NCBI RefSeq assembly: GCF_028476545.1
Contig: NW_026731653.1
Location: 36,677 to 100,676 of the forward strand
DNA length: 64,000 nt
Direction of reading: 5' to 3'
Source of the DNA: Physella acuta
Taxonomy: Eukaryota; Mollusca; Gastropoda; Physidae
In this document: positions 12,638-24,814 of the stretch, piece by piece
Layout of the letters: every line of letters begins with the position of its first letter
Position numbering within the stretch: the stretch's first letter is position 1
Made by a program: the position numbers and the translations under genes
The notes under the pieces: generated by a model
What the model saw: the letters and a program-made list of their open reading frames with translations, nothing else
What the model was told of the DNA's origin: nothing
Databases searched by the model: none

Positions 12638-12812
12638 AAAGTATTTTTTATAGCCTTTGTCTACCCAAAAACAATCTACAATGCACCAGTTGTTTCATTT
12701 TGTAATTTTCTCAACTAGATTGGCTGCATTCCCCTCCTAACAAGCCTCATCTGCCTGGGGTTCGAACTCATGACTTTGGAATTAGCAATCACACGCTCTT
12801 CCAACCAACCAA
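12638..12812 (-). mobile_element. tRNA-derived SINE, diverged
   Basis: The minus strand has a box B-like GAGTTCGAACCCC. The plus strand shows CTAACAAGCCTCATCTGCC and TAGCCTTTGTCTACCC, matching the copies at 30.1 and 44.0 kb. The box A end is more worn (GGTTGGAAGAGCGTGTG). Confidence 0.7.
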
Positions 12813-13437
12813 CCGTCTACTACTTTGTTCCTATACTTGAACAAATATTACAGTAGGTTGTATTCATTCGCCACTTTATTTAATTAGCCATAGTTTCTAA
12901 TACAAGTGGACAAGAAAGGAAATTATTCTAAAATTATACTAGACAGCGTCAGGGGTCTGTAGATCAACAGGTTCATCTGGTATACAGCCACAAGATAGAG
13001 GAAACAACTAGATGATTTGACGACGAAACAGCGAACTTATCTTTGCGTGCTATGGCAGACATTAAATAGAATATCATGTCACTAGCGTGCATCAAATGAG
13101 CCTGGCTCATCAAAACGATGCTCATTAAAATAAATTGCATTTATTTCCAGATTTTTTAAATCATTGAAACTGTTTTAATGATATTTATTCTGAGATTTTG
13201 AGACCTTAAAGCTATCTTTCTCCTTCAACATTTCCCAGGTTTGCTACTGTGTATGCTAGTGTGTATGTGGGGGGGGGGGGGGGGGTGAGGTTATACCAGG
13301 GCTGAGCCGCTCACCAATCGAGGCACGTGCACGCGTTGATTTGTCCGTGAGGTTAATGCTAATTAGGGAGGTCATTAACACGGTGCTGCGTGTGACAAGA
13401 TTTTTTTCACACCCCCTCTCCCCTCCCACCAGCCACC

Positions 13438-13541
13438 CCCCGCCCTCGTGCAGCTTCTCGCGAATGCAACTCAGTATGACGTCATTGTGTTGTGGATTTT
13501 CATATCCTGCCCTGTTTCTCTTAATCTGGTCTATGATGTAG
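13438..13541 (-). CDS. Weak candidate exon, unknown protein
   Basis: On the minus strand the frame reads IIDQIKRNRAGYENPQHND, then VILSCIREKLHEGG, a charged stretch that looks like protein rather than repeat. A possible acceptor (GACCAG|ATT) lies at 13526/13525 but lacks a pyrimidine tract, and no clear donor is seen. The array at 13540 abuts it. I do not recognise the family. Confidence 0.25.
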
Positions 13542-14480
13542 CCACAAGTTGACCTACCAGGTAGCCACAAGTTGACCTACGATGTAGCCACAAGTTGACC
13601 TACCAGGTAGCCACAAGTTGACCTACGATGTAGCCACAAGTTGACCTACCCTGTAGCCACAAGTTGACCTACGATGTACCAACAAGTTGACCTACAGGGT
13701 AGCCACAATGTACACTTGCCCTGTAGCAACATATTGGCCTATCGTGTAGCCACAAGTTGACCTACCCTGTAGCCACAAGGTGACCTACCCTGTAGCCACA
13801 AGGTGACCTATGATGTAGCCACAAGGTGACCTATGATGTAGCCACAAGTTGACCTACCCTGCAGCCACAAGTTGACCTATGATGTAGCCACAAGGTGACC
13901 TATGATGTAGGCACAAGTTGACCTATGATGTAGCCACAAGTTGGCCTATTCATGTAGCCACAAGTTGACCTACCCTGTAGCCACAACTTGACTTCTCCTG
14001 TAGCCACAAGTTGGCCTATCAGTTAGCCACAAGTTGACCTATGATGTAGCCACAAGTTGACCTACCCTGTAGCCACAACTTGACTTCTCCTGTAGCCACA
14101 AGTTGGCCTATTCATGTAGCCACAAGTTGACCTATTCATGTAGCCACAAGTTGACCTATTCGTGTAGCTACAAGTTGACCTACCCTGTAGCCACAAGTTG
14201 ACATATGATGTAGCCACAAGTTGACATATGATATAGCCACAAGTTGACCTACGATGTAGCCACAAGTTGACCTATGATGTCGCCACAAGTTGACCTATCA
14301 GTTAGCCACAAGTTGACCTATGATGTAGCCACAATGTACACTTGCCCTGTAGCCACAAGTTGACCTATGATGTAGCCACAATGTACACTTGCCCTGTAGC
14401 CACAAGTTGACCTATGATGTAGCCACAAATTGACCTATCAGGTAGCCACAATGTATACTTGCCCTGTAGCCACAAGTTGT
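13540..14480. repeat. About 21-bp minisatellite, some 45 copies
   Basis: Unit GTAGCCACAAGTTGACCTAC with changing joins (CCT, GATGT, CAGGT). A variant with AATGTACACTTGCCCT appears five times, partly at regular spacing. Confidence 0.95.
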
Positions 14481-14744
14481 CATGTAGCAACATAACGTAT
14501 CTGTCATCCAGCCATTCCACTGATCTACCTTGTTGACATAAATCAGATCTGCAGTGAATCCATAAACTCCTCAGAAAATCGTCCTTATTTTTTTTATTAC
14601 ATAACTGGTAGATCTATCTAACGACACTTAGGCTACATGCTCAGCGATTGAAGTGTTAGCTGTTTAATGGGCTGAAATTTTAGCTGCTTTATTTATAATG
14701 TACATGTGAGCTTTTAGCCGCCTCATTTATAATGTATAGCAACC

Positions 14745-14890
14745 CTTTTCACAGCCGGCCTCTCCATAACCCAACCCTTATAGAACATCAGCTGTACCGT
14801 CTTGAACCCAACCCCTTTAGAAAATCAACTGTGTCGCATTGAGCCCAACCCCTATAGAACATCAGATGGACCGCCTTGAACCCAACCATC
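14745..14890. repeat. Four diverged copies of a 36-40-bp unit
   Basis: Core CCCAACCCCTATAGAACATC with GTACCGTCTTGA. Confidence 0.8.
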
Positions 14891-15567
14891 TTACCGTGAT
14901 GACGACCACACTATCGACTCCGCCACTCGCTAGACTGCTACACAATTGGCCCCTAAAGTATAATCTCATAATGGTCCGGTGGTTTAGTCGTGTGTATTTA
15001 AGTAATTACTTTATTAATCATCTTAACGACGTCACCATTCAAATCTAATTAAAGACTGCCATTATATTGCCGTCCATATTGAGTATCGCATCGATTATTT
15101 GCATCAAGTTTCTTGCGGCGTTTTTTTTTCTTCGTTTTCTACAAGGGGAACAAAAGTGTTAGGTCGACATATAAAAAGCTCCAGATTATTCTGCGGGAAA
15201 AAAAACTGCTTGAATATAGAATTATTTGCTGGAGCCGATGTGTGGTTTAAAAATACGAAACTTTTAGAACAATAAAAAAATACGAAATTTTTAGGGCAAT
15301 AAAAAAGAAGATACTTTCAGAATTTAAAAAAAATATACGAATCTGTAACGATACAAAAATACGAAACTACAAATAGAAATGAAATACGAAACATTCAGAA
15401 ATATAAGACGATCAGAATTTTGTTTTCGAAAAAATCCTAAACTAACATACCAGCATAAACTTCTGTTCATGTATACTTAGGATAATTTCACTAAAGTCTA
15501 CCTATTTATTTAAATAAATGGCGTCACTGCCTTACTCTGGAAAGTATTGAACATTGAACACTTGGTA
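14890..15567. other. A-rich intergenic sequence
   Basis: Loose AAAAATACGAAAC words recur between 15250 and 15390. No feature beyond that. Confidence 0.5.
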
Positions 15568-15770
15568 TACCGTGTCACCATTTAGGGGGGTGACACCAAG
15601 GCAAAAAATAGCAAAATATATAGAGAAAAATTATAATTGTACTTAATTAAGTGATTAATTCGAGTGTTAAATAGTCTTTTAAGAGGTGTAAATCGAAAGT
15701 TTGGGGGGGGGGGGGGGGGTGACACCATTAAGTGCCGCACCGGGTGACACCCGACCTCGCTACGCCACTG
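15568..15770 (-). mobile_element. hAT-type MITE, left end worn away
   Basis: The right end CCGACCTCGCTACGCCACTG and inner blocks (CACCATTTAGGGGGGTGACA and AAGTGCCGCACCGGGTGACA) match the copies at 1546 and 21173. No left terminus or flanking duplication is visible. Confidence 0.8.
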
Positions 15771-16582
15771 CCGTGACCTTGAATAATCTGGTGATGGATG
15801 GCATGTTGTGTAGAACACTGCCCTACAATAATTCTCTCCCTTGACTTCACAACAAATCTTATAAATTTGTGATCAAATGAAAGAAACGGTTTTAAAACAA
15901 GTCAAGTCAAGCTGTTTACACGTAGCTTGAAATCCGACCAATGAAATCTCTCCTAACGATAAGTGTGATTTAAAATAAAATCAATAATTTTATTTCCAGA
16001 ATAGTTGAGGGGGGGGGGGGGGTAGGGATACAATAATGACACGAACAATCTTGGCCAATTTAATTGAATACTCGGAGAGGTGGGGGATCTAGTGGTCAGG
16101 TGGGGTGGGCGGGTGGGGGGGGTGTTGAAGAAAAAGAAAAAAAGGAGAGAAGAAGTCTGAAACAAGAAAAACGTTCTCCATTATTCCAAAATTGTAATTG
16201 ACGGAAGAGGCTGCTTTGTGTTCGTCCTCTGTCTCAACCTCACTCACTCACCCTCACATACCCTCACATTGCCCCTCACTCCCTCTCACACTGCCTCTCA
16301 CTCCCTGTCTCTCCCTCTCCTGTCAGCTCCTATATCTAACACGTTGTATTAGCTCCTGTGGGGGGGGGGGTGTAATTAAGTTACGACTTTTTGAAACAAG
16401 AAAAAAAATCTCAAGTAAAGAAGGTAGAAGACGATGTGCTTGTACTACATTGTTTGTTTATGAAATATAAAACTACTTGAAAGAAAGAAAATTGATTGAG
16501 CTGAAACTAATCACTGCTGAAGCTAATGAAAATTTTAATTAATTTTAAGTGGGGTTTTGTTCAACTTGATTGAGGCAGAATC

Positions 16583-17190
16583 TTATTTAGTTTGGTATGT
16601 TGTGTTTTCGTTATGATGTTTAGGTTGGAATGTTGTCTTTTCGTTATGATGTTTAGTTTGGAATGTTGTCTTTTCGTTATGTTGTTTAGTTTGGTATGCT
16701 GTCTTTTCGTTATGTTGTTTAGTTTGGTATGCTGTCTTTTCGTTATGTTGTTTAGTTTGGTATGCTGTCTTTTCGTTATGTTGTTTAGTTTGGTATGCTG
16801 TCTTTTCGTTATGATGTTTAGTTTTGTATGCTGTCTTTTCGTTATGTTGTTTAGTTTTGTATGTTGTCTTTTCGTCATGTTGTTTAGCTTGGTATGTTGT
16901 CTTTGCGTCATTTTGTTTAGTTTGATATGTTGTCTTTGCGTCATTTTGTTTAGTTTGAAGTGTTGTCTTTTCGTCATTTTGTTTAGTTTGGTATGTTGTC
17001 TTTGCGTCATTTTGTTTAGTTTGGAATGTTGTGTTTTCGTTATGTGTTTAGTTTGGAATGTTGTCTTTTCGTTATGTTGTTTAGTTTGGTATGTTGTCTT
17101 TTCTTTATGTTGTTTAGTTTTGTATGTTGTCTTTGCGTCATTTTGTTTAGTTTTGTATGTTGTCTTTTCATCATGTTGTTTAGTTAAACT
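16583..17190. repeat. About 30-33-bp minisatellite, some 19 copies
   Basis: Unit TTTAGTTTGGTATGCTGTC plus TTTTCGTTATGTTG. Open frames on both strands follow from the period of 33. Confidence 0.95.
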
Positions 17191-17275
17191 CGAGCTAAAC
17201 CTGTTAATCTTGTAGCTTTAAACTCGAGCTAAACCTGTTAATCTTGTAGCTTTAAACTCGAGCTAAACCTGTTGA
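17187..17275. repeat. 34-bp unit, 2.6 copies
   Basis: AAACTCGAGCTAAACCTGTT followed by AATCTTGTAGCTTT. Confidence 0.9.
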
Positions 17276-17495
17276 CGTAGAAGCCATGAGCTCAAGCTAA
17301 ATGAGACAGTGGTCTGTGGTTGCAACTGGAACATTCTCTGTCAATTTGTGTCGTCGGGCAGGAACTGAGCCATTTGTCCATCACAGTGGTCGCTAGATGG
17401 AGGGTGGGGGTAGGGGGGGAGGGGGGGTCTAATGACTTTTCAACTTCCCGCCACCATTAGAGACAAATAGCCAGGATGTAACCAGTCTTTGGTGA

Positions 17496-17795
17496 CAGGT
17501 GGTGACATGTATTAGAGAGATGGTGACATGTATTAGAGAGATGGTGACATGTATTAGAGAGGTGGTGACATGTATTAGAGAGGTGATGGCATGTATTAGA
17601 CAGGTGGTGACATGTATTAGAGAGGTGGTGACATGTATTAGAGAGGTGGTGACATGTATTAGAGAGATGGTGACATGTATTAGAGAGAGGGTGACATGTA
17701 TTAGAGAGAGGGTGACATGTATTATACAGGTGGTGACATGTATTAGATAGGTGGTGACATGTATTAGACAGGTGGTGACATGTATTAGACAGTTG
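17496..17795. repeat. 21-bp minisatellite, about 14 copies
   Basis: Unit GTGACATGTATTAGAGAGGTG with AGATG and CAGGTG variants. Confidence 0.95.
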
Positions 17796-17909
17796 CACAG
17801 ATGACTACATGTATTAAAAAAATATCCACGAAATTAGCATAGCTAATCACTCAACAACTGCATTGTTTTAAATCTTGCCTTATTCTATAAACGATGTAAT
17901 TAGTAATCC

Positions 17910-17910
<1 letters not shown>

Positions 17911-17947
<37 letters not shown>
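17911..17947. repeat. Poly(T) tract of 37
   Basis: Uninterrupted T run. It could be the A-tail of a lost retroposed sequence on the minus strand, but I see no SINE or LINE next to it. Confidence 0.95.
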
Positions 17948-17948
<1 letters not shown>

Positions 17949-18154
17949 AGATAGTAACTATTTTTAAAAAGACTACTTATCAGAAGCAATATTGTATGGG
18001 TATTTAGCCATAACACAAATAAAATATTGTTGCCTAATATCCCAAAGTCCGCCTGAGTTCTAGCACTAATATCTGTGTAAGAAGTGAGGCACTGGTTGAA
18101 TGTGTCCGTTTAAAAACACAGCAGACACAGTTTAAGTCTGTTTACAAGTCACGC

Positions 18155-18256
18155 ATGACGGAACCCGCTGATAAGAACCACGCGACGGTGCGGCACGGTT
18201 CTGGCGCCACGGCAGGTCTGCGACTCCAAGAGCATAGAGACGGTCTGTGTGTGTGA
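18155..18256 (+). CDS. Weak candidate start exon or small open frame
   Basis: A CpG-rich stretch opens with ATG and reads MTEPADKNHATVRHGSGATA, then GLRLQEHRDGLCV and a stop. Possible donors lie at GGCAG|GTCTGC and AGACG|GTCTGT. Nothing further supports it. Confidence 0.18.
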   Translation: MTEPADKNHATVRHGSGATAGLRLQEHRDGLCV

Positions 18257-18367
18257 ATGGTGGACTTGTGGGGTCGTGTACCCTCACACTTGTGTGGTGC
18301 TCGAGTCGTGTACCCTCACAGTTGTGGGGTGCTGGAGTCACGTGACCTCACATTTGTGGGGTGCAAC

Positions 18368-18800
18368 CACATGTCATATAGCACACACTTGTCATATAGC
18401 ATACACTTGTCATATAGCATACACTTGTCATATAGCATACACTTGTCATATAGCATACACTTGTCATATATCATACAAGTGTCATATAGCATACAATTGT
18501 CATATAGCATACACTTGTCATATAGCATACACTTGTCATATAGCATACACATGTCATATAGCATACACTTTTCATATTGCATTCACTTTTCATATAGCAT
18601 ACACTTGTCATATAGCATACACTTGTCATATAGCATACACTTGTCATAAAGCATACACTTGTCATATAGCATACACATGTCATATATCATACTCTTGTCA
18701 TATAGCATACACATGTCATATATCATACTCTTGTCATATAGCATACACTTGTCATATATCATACTCTTGTCATATAGCATACACTTGTCATATAGCATAC
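18368..18800. repeat. 18-bp minisatellite, about 24 copies
   Basis: Unit TCATATAGCATACACTTG with ATCATACTC and ACATG variants that alternate regularly near 18680-18780, a small higher-order pattern. Confidence 0.96.
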
Positions 18801-19360
18801 GCGTATGATTGATATTTAAATACTGTGCTACACCTACCTACGCTGTATATATGAACCCTGTCCTAATTAACTCTCATCAGAAAAACTCAGAAATTACACG
18901 TTTGGCTAAAAATAGCTTTTGTACAGTTGCGTCACCAACTCAAGCAACACCCAATGTGGTAACAACACCCCCCAACGGCTGATATGTGATGCCACCCTCC
19001 CCCTCCCCCAATGACGGATGTGTCGCCCTGTGCTTTAGGGTGTATACCATAAACAGTTGAGGATAAATATCATTGTTTCGCAAACCGTTAAACAAGTTTT
19101 AATTTATCTCCGTATTTTATCACCATGTTTTTCACTCGAGTACCCGATTTTCTGTGTTGTCTTAACTAACGCTAGTTCCCCCCCCCCCCCCCCCCCCGCA
19201 ATTTGTAGTCTAGGTAAGAACGGTTCATTGTAAAATTTAAAACTACACAATATAAATACTTGATCTACGTGAAAAATAAACAACAAAGGAAAACTTTCAG
19301 TGGAGAAACTGTTAAAAGTGCGCATTAAAAAAGTCGATTAGATTGTTTTACATCTCAAGG

Positions 19361-19610
19361 TCAAGGTGACGAGGTGGGTTGGTAAAGTCGTCGGTTCAAC
19401 GACCCGTAAATCAACGCGTCAATGACGTCACGGTAACGCTGGGCGGGGCTGTCGGCGGCTGAAGTTAACGAGGCGTGACCGGTCGCAACCAGTCGGAGCT
19501 GGTTTGTCAGTCCCGCGGTCAAGTCGGCTGGTCCATGGCGTGCTGACAGGAGCGACACGACCGCCATGTTTGATGTGACCTTGGTGACCTCTGGGTCACT
19601 GTTGTCAAAT
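19361..19610 (-). CDS. Weak candidate terminal exon, unknown protein
   Basis: After a possible acceptor (CACCTCAG|ATTT at 19611/19610) a CpG-rich minus-strand frame of 82 codons runs to TGA. It reads FDNSDPEVTKVTSNMAVVS, LLSARHGPADLTAGLTNQLR and SPAQRYRDVIDALIYGSLNR. The base composition (GC- and CpG-rich amid AT-rich sequence) and residue mix suit coding. No homologue comes to mind. Confidence 0.3.
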
Positions 19611-20180
19611 CTGAGGTGTAGACTAACTCCACTAACCCGGACCCACCAGAGGTGTACTAGACTTCATTCAGGTGACCCACCAATGGAGATTTAGCTCCGT
19701 AGGTCACAGAGCTGTCGATCGTTGGGAGACAATTTAGTGCTGTAATCATAGCTTCATAGCTCAGTGTGTGTGGGTGGTGGAGGGGGGGAGTCAGAGCCGG
19801 CGTTAGGGGTACGCGGGGCCTATGGCCAACCATCCGCGCGGGGCCTCATATTTTTTTTTCATTGGTGTATAATTAAATAAAACATGTACAATGAGGCGGT
19901 TTTTTTTTCTTCTCAACGCGAATTAATATTTATAACGATATATATGGTATTTTTAAGCTGTTTATCAATGTCGTATTAACATTATGACACTGATTAACAA
20001 ATAATTTGTTTACTTAGAAGTGCTTTTGAAACGTTTCTTGTTTCTGTTAAGGCTTTTTGTTTGAAAAGTAAAAAATAAAACAGATTTAAGTTTGAGACAC
20101 GCATTAAAGAGACGATGAACGTCAGCTTCAAACTTGATTGTTTACATTAATGTTTATTTTTGAAAATCTTACCAGTACGT

Positions 20181-20701
20181 TCACAAACGAAGATCTACTT
20201 TTCTTGCCTTTCGTGAGGAAAATTCCATAATCATATCATCATAGTCCAAACTGGAGGCTACGTCTTTTTCTATTGACAGAATCGGCAGGCCGCATAGCCT
20301 GTCTTGGGACATCGTTGAGCTCAAATAGTTCTTGATCAACTTCAGTTTGGAGAAACTTCTTTCGGCGCTTGCAACTGTGACTGGAACTGTTAGCAAGATT
20401 CTTAGGCGATCGCCGTATTGGGAAAGGAATCCTGAATACTCCAAATGTACTGAAGGCACTGCTTGGCTGACTTAATACCTTCGGGCAAAATTTCTCGAAA
20501 CATTGTGAGCTCTGTACACAAATCTGCCACGTTTAAGTCACGTGAGCTCACCGATCGCAACGCTATATCAGTGGCATTCAAAGTGTGTGGATGCCGGGGT
20601 AAATAGCAAAACATTGATAGATTTCGGAATAAGCTCGAATCGTGAAAAACACTGTTTACGGCTACAGATATCCAAATGAAAGGACTCTCAAATGTAATCA
20701 C
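20181..20701 (-). pseudogene. hAT transposase remnant with C-terminal dimerisation domain
   Basis: Two overlapping minus-strand frames. The downstream one (20459-20181) reads TVASAERSFSKLKLIKNYL, then STMSQDRLCGLPILSIE, the classic hAT C-terminal dimerisation domain (PF05699 type) as in ZMYM1-like transposases. The upstream one (20701-20402) holds the preceding region (VFHDSSLFRNLSMFCYLPRH). A frameshift separates them near 20402-20459. The N-terminal half and the catalytic DDE region are not recognisable, so the copy is dead. Confidence 0.85.
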
Positions 20702-21172
20702 GGACGCTCAGTAAGGTGGAACACTGGGGGGGGGGGGGGGTGACAGTTGGTGGGGTGAGGTGAAGGATAACTGTACATTTAAATCTATAGGATGCCAAAC
20801 CCTAAAAAAAATCAGTTCGGGTACTACGTTACTGGATCTCTGATCGCAGCCATTCAAGAGAAGGAGCGTGTTTATAGAGCGTCCGCGTATTACATTACAG
20901 ATTAAGACCCCGTTCTCACAAGAGAAGGTCCGTGTCTATAATTAGAAAGTGAACTATGTGACAGCCAGCTTCATGTTATTTAAAAGTTTCGCGATGGCAT
21001 GCTCGGACTGCCGGTAATTTAGACGTTTTAGAAATCAGGAGAACTTTACCATAAAACAGTCTCGGCCCGATGTATCAAACAGTATAGACTTTATAATTTG
21101 TTTAGTGTGCCTACACTATTTTAAAACAAGAATCACTATGGCCTTAACTATTATACTGAATATCCCTACACA

Positions 21173-21380
21173 GAGGCGTAGCGAGGGGGGGGGGGGGGGG
21201 CGGGCGGGAGGTGCGGACCGCACCGGGCGACACCATTTAGGGGGATGCAAATCGAAAGTTTGAGGGGGTGGGGGTGCAAATCGAAAACTTGAGGGGGGGG
21301 GGGTGCAAATCGAAAGTTTGAGGAGGGGGGATGCAAATTAAGTGCCGCACCGGGTGACACCCGACCTCGCTACGCCACTG
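21173..21380 (-). mobile_element. hAT-type MITE nested in the 2.4 kb hAT element
   Basis: It begins CAGAGGCGTAGCGAG, ends CTCGCTACGCCACTG, and is flanked by TCCCTACA at 21165-21172 and 21381-21388. The inside is a short tandem of CAAATCGAAAGTTTGAGG with G runs. The orientation is opposite to the copy at 1546. Confidence 0.93.
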
Positions 21381-22184
21381 TCCCTACAATTAATTAAAAT
21401 AAACATGTGCTTAATCACTTTACGATTACCGTTAAAGTTTACCAAAATGAAAATGGACATAATTACTGTATAAATGCCCTTCAAAAATATAAAAATAAAT
21501 ACAAGTATAATCTATTTAAAGATGACCTGACAATATATAAAATAAATATACACATAATTACTGTATGGATGCCTAGCATACGTATCGTGGTGAATATGCA
21601 TAATTACACAAAAGATGCCCATACAGTGTATAAATTTTGATTTTAGGGATAAATACTCTGGATTTCGGGGGCATGTCCCCATCCGCTCTCCCCCCCCCCC
21701 TCCTCCTCTTCAAGCCATCATCAGGTCACTGACTGTTTACTACAGGCACCCCCGCCTGCTCACTAAAAAAAACGCCTTCAACGGTCCGCAAACAAAAGGG
21801 TATCTGTTTACGTTTTTCCCGATTTTACCTCCCATATCAGGTCGGGGGCTAATTCGCGACCGCCATCTCCAGTCACCTCAGGACAATAGCGAGTCGACCG
21901 TGCCAGCGATGTGTGACACTAATGTCTTTCTTTAGAATAACAGTCTGTCCCAGTCCATGTAGAGGATAACTCACTAACATCGGCCGTGGCCTCAGTTTTA
22001 ACATACAACAACTCCATTTAGTGGGGATTTTTTTTTAATTTAATTCAGCAAAGATTATTAAAGTTTACAAACTAATTCAGGTAACAATGGCGTTGCTGAA
22101 GCGCGGGGCCCCTTCAAGCGCGGGGCCTGGGGCGACCGCCCCGTTTGCCACCCCCTAACGCCGGCTCTGGGGGGAGTCATAAAG

Positions 22185-22335
22185 TGTGTGTGGGGGGGGG
22201 GGTAGTGTGAATACTGTGTGTGGGGGTCATTGAGTGTGAATACTGTGCGTGGGAGCAGTGTGAATACTGTGTGTGGGAGCAGTGTGAATACTGTGTGTGG
22301 GGGGGGGGGGGGGGTGTCATAAGTGTGAATACTGA
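22185..22335. repeat. GTGTGAATACTGTGTGTGGG array
   Basis: Five to six loose copies broken by G runs. It begins just after the right target duplication of the 2.4 kb hAT element. Confidence 0.8.
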
Positions 22336-22671
22336 AGGAAGAGCTATAAAGTGTGGATACCGTGCTTAAGCTAATCAATACCCGACCGTACTTACTTGAC
22401 TGACAAATGGGTTTCTAAAAAAATTATGTTTAGAAAAAGTTGAGGCTAAAGAAATATAAGCATTATACTCAAGCCATTAATATGAGTTGTAAGTTTAAAA
22501 AAAAAATATTTTAAATGCTTACCTACAAAGAAAACGATTCTATAATTAGACACATTTAGGTCATTCTACATTTAGGCCTTTCAGTAAGAGGAGTCAAACA
22601 TTCGAATATAGTGTCTAGCCTAACCAGAGCTCTTTTGAACTTTTTGGTTGTTGAAAATTGACGAAAAGTTT

Positions 22672-22900
22672 ACTTTTTACTTTCTCGTATATACGAAGTA
22701 TAGAGAAAGTATTGTAATCGTGCACAAAAATAACATGAAATTTTGACAGTTTTCACCGTTTTACTCCTCAGTCCTTCATCACATCCGGAGTATAGAGGAC
22801 TTATTTTAATCAGGCAAAAATTATAAATACAAATATATAAACATTTTGGCGTTTTATGCGTTATCGAGTCGTAAAAACTGGACTTTGCAATTCTGTCCGT

Positions 22901-22972
<72 letters not shown>

Positions 22973-23270
22973 TGTGTGTAAACACGATAACTTGAGTACC
23001 GTTACAGCTAGGTTGATGAAATTTCATATATCTATAAGTATTTTATCAAAATCGTAGATCCTGATCAACTTTTGGGCGATTTCCGATAACCGGAAGTGGT
23101 ACTTTTTCTACTTTGAATTTTTCAAAAGCCTATAACTTGAGTACTATTTCAGATAGATAAATGAAATTTCACATGTAAGTAAAAGATCTAATTCTCTACC
23201 TTCTCTCAAAGTACTAATTTACGCTATTTCCGATTCTCAAAAAACGAATGTAAATTTATAAAGTACTAAT
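22672..23270 (+). mobile_element. Dispersed repeat (possible Helitron-like 5' part)
   Basis: It starts near TCTCGTATATACGAAGTATA, followed by GAGAAAGTATTGTAATCGTG. The words AAACACGATAACTTGAGTAC and CCGGAAGTGGTA recur in reverse at 38930-39290. It carries a long (TG)n. No protein is encoded. Confidence 0.6.
22904..22978. repeat. (TG)n microsatellite
   Basis: About 34 TG dinucleotides inside the dispersed repeat at 22.7 kb. Confidence 0.98.
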
Positions 23271-23406
23271 AATATTGCGCACTATTATGCACTTTTTTAT
23301 TTGCCGTTCACAGGTGTGCAATTCTTTTTTCTACGAGATTTTATTCTATTTTAAAAAGTTTAAGTATTTAAAATGGATTAAAATTCATGTCTATATCCCG
23401 AGTTCC

Positions 23407-23520
23407 CATCCCCTGTTTTTTTTATAAATGAATATTCGAGAAAGTTTAGGGGAGATCGCTCCCGATTTATTTTATAAAAGAATATTCGAGAAAGTTTAGG
23501 GGAGATCGCTCCCGATTTTT
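23407..23520. repeat. 56-bp tandem duplication with a small hairpin
   Basis: GAATATTCGAGAAAGTTTAG with GGGAGATCGCTCCCGATTT occurs twice. GGGAGATCGCTCCC can form a 5-bp stem. Confidence 0.9.
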
Positions 23521-23639
23521 TTGTTTTTGTATACTTAACAATTAATTACTTTAAAAAATTGAAATGTAATGCTACATGCACGCGTCTTCTTTCCGATGGC
23601 ATTTTCTATCAGGCTTAAATCTATCCGGTACCTGACTCT

Positions 23640-23865
23640 GTATCCGTCTGCATAAGACCATGGTCCATCCGACATATGACTTAGTCCATCCGGCATGTAA
23701 CCTTGTACATCCGGCATAAGACCTAGTCCATCCAACATATGACCTAGTCTATCCAACATATGACATCGTCCATCCAACATATTACATAGTCCTTTCAACA
23801 TATGACAATGTCCATCCAACATATGACATCGTCGATCCGGCATTTGACTCCATCCGATACATGAC
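23640..23865. repeat. 21-bp minisatellite, about 10 copies
   Basis: Unit GTCCATCCAACATATGACATC with GGC and TAG variants. Confidence 0.93.
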
Positions 23866-24764
23866 TTAGTCCAACGGCAACAGAATTTAATCTATCATAG
23901 CCTCTAAACATCCATCCAAGACTCAACCGACGCTTACACAAGTAGACGAACAGCGGCAGTGATGTGTGAAGCGCCCCCCCCCCCCCACCTACCCCACCCC
24001 CGGGACATAAAAGCAGCTACCAGCTGGGGGTATTTTAGATCTCAAGGCCACATTGGTTCCAGCAAACTTGCACGTGCAATCTCACGCGCCATCAATCATC
24101 TAGAAAGAGTCGGGTAAACAATTGGTCCATCGATTACCCGTTGTTTGATTTTGGTATTATGACGTCGCGCTAATCGACGATTTCGCTAAATATCGATCAT
24201 GAATTTTAAACATTAAATTGCACACACACATTACCCAAATACTCAAAAAAATTTTAAATAACATTTCTTATTCAGTTATGTTGAATAGAAAAATACTAGA
24301 CTAGAACAAAAACAACAGAAGACAGACAAATTCTTGAAATCTTAAGATGATTTCCTGCACAAGGAAAAGAAACGCACAGTACGCTAACACAGCTCCTTGA
24401 AAGTTGGTAGTGGGTAAATACAAGGTGGGAGGTAGGAAAGTAGATGGTGGGTAGATGTTACATGGCTACGTAGATGTTGAGGCGGGGGGGGGGGGGGTAA
24501 GAGGGAGGGAAGGGGGGAGATAACAAGAAGTGAAACAAGTAGAAGATGCTCATGAACGCAGTCACGCAACGATGGGGCGGACAAGCAGAACTGCAAATGA
24601 ATATATAGATTGATTACCCCTGAGTATTGATTTATTATCTCCCTTTGGCTAGTGTAGCTGTCGAGTTGTCGTTAATGCGCTTGTAGATTAGATGGGGTGG
24701 GGGGGGGGGGGGGGGGGTGCGGGGAGTCGGGTGTGTGGGGTGGAGCAAGGATCAGATCTCCCAG

Positions 24765-24814
24765 GAGATGCCAGCACACGAGACACTACGAGCTGCTCAA
24801 CGGATGGGCTGCAC
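24765..24814 (+). CDS. Weak candidate small exon, unknown protein
   Basis: CCCAG|GAGATGCCAGCAC to GGGCTGCAC|GTGAGT, with a strong donor at 24815. One frame reads EMPAHETLRAAQRMGC. The upstream side is G-rich and lacks a pyrimidine tract, which counts against it. A 23-bp array begins about 70 bp after the donor, as at the confirmed genes. Confidence 0.2.

Larger units (their letters stand above)
19792..22169 (-). mobile_element. hAT transposon, 2.4 kb, with 8-bp target duplication
   Basis: Terminal inverted repeats CAGAGCCGGCGTTAGGG and CCCTAACGCCGGCTCTG are flanked by GGGGGAGT at 19784-19791 and 22170-22177. CAGNG ends and 8-bp duplications are typical of hAT. Transposase remains lie on the minus strand. 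A younger hAT-type MITE sits inside at 21173-21380. The ends also carry the GGGGCCT motifs seen just inside both termini. Confidence 0.92.

Noticed and set aside
16561-17215. Open frames with KLNNITKRQHT and VCCLFVMLFSL repeats
   Set aside because: 33-bp minisatellite translated on both strands; not genes.
17911-17947. Poly(A) tail of a processed retrogene on the minus strand
   Set aside because: No retrogene, SINE or LINE body is visible next to the T run.
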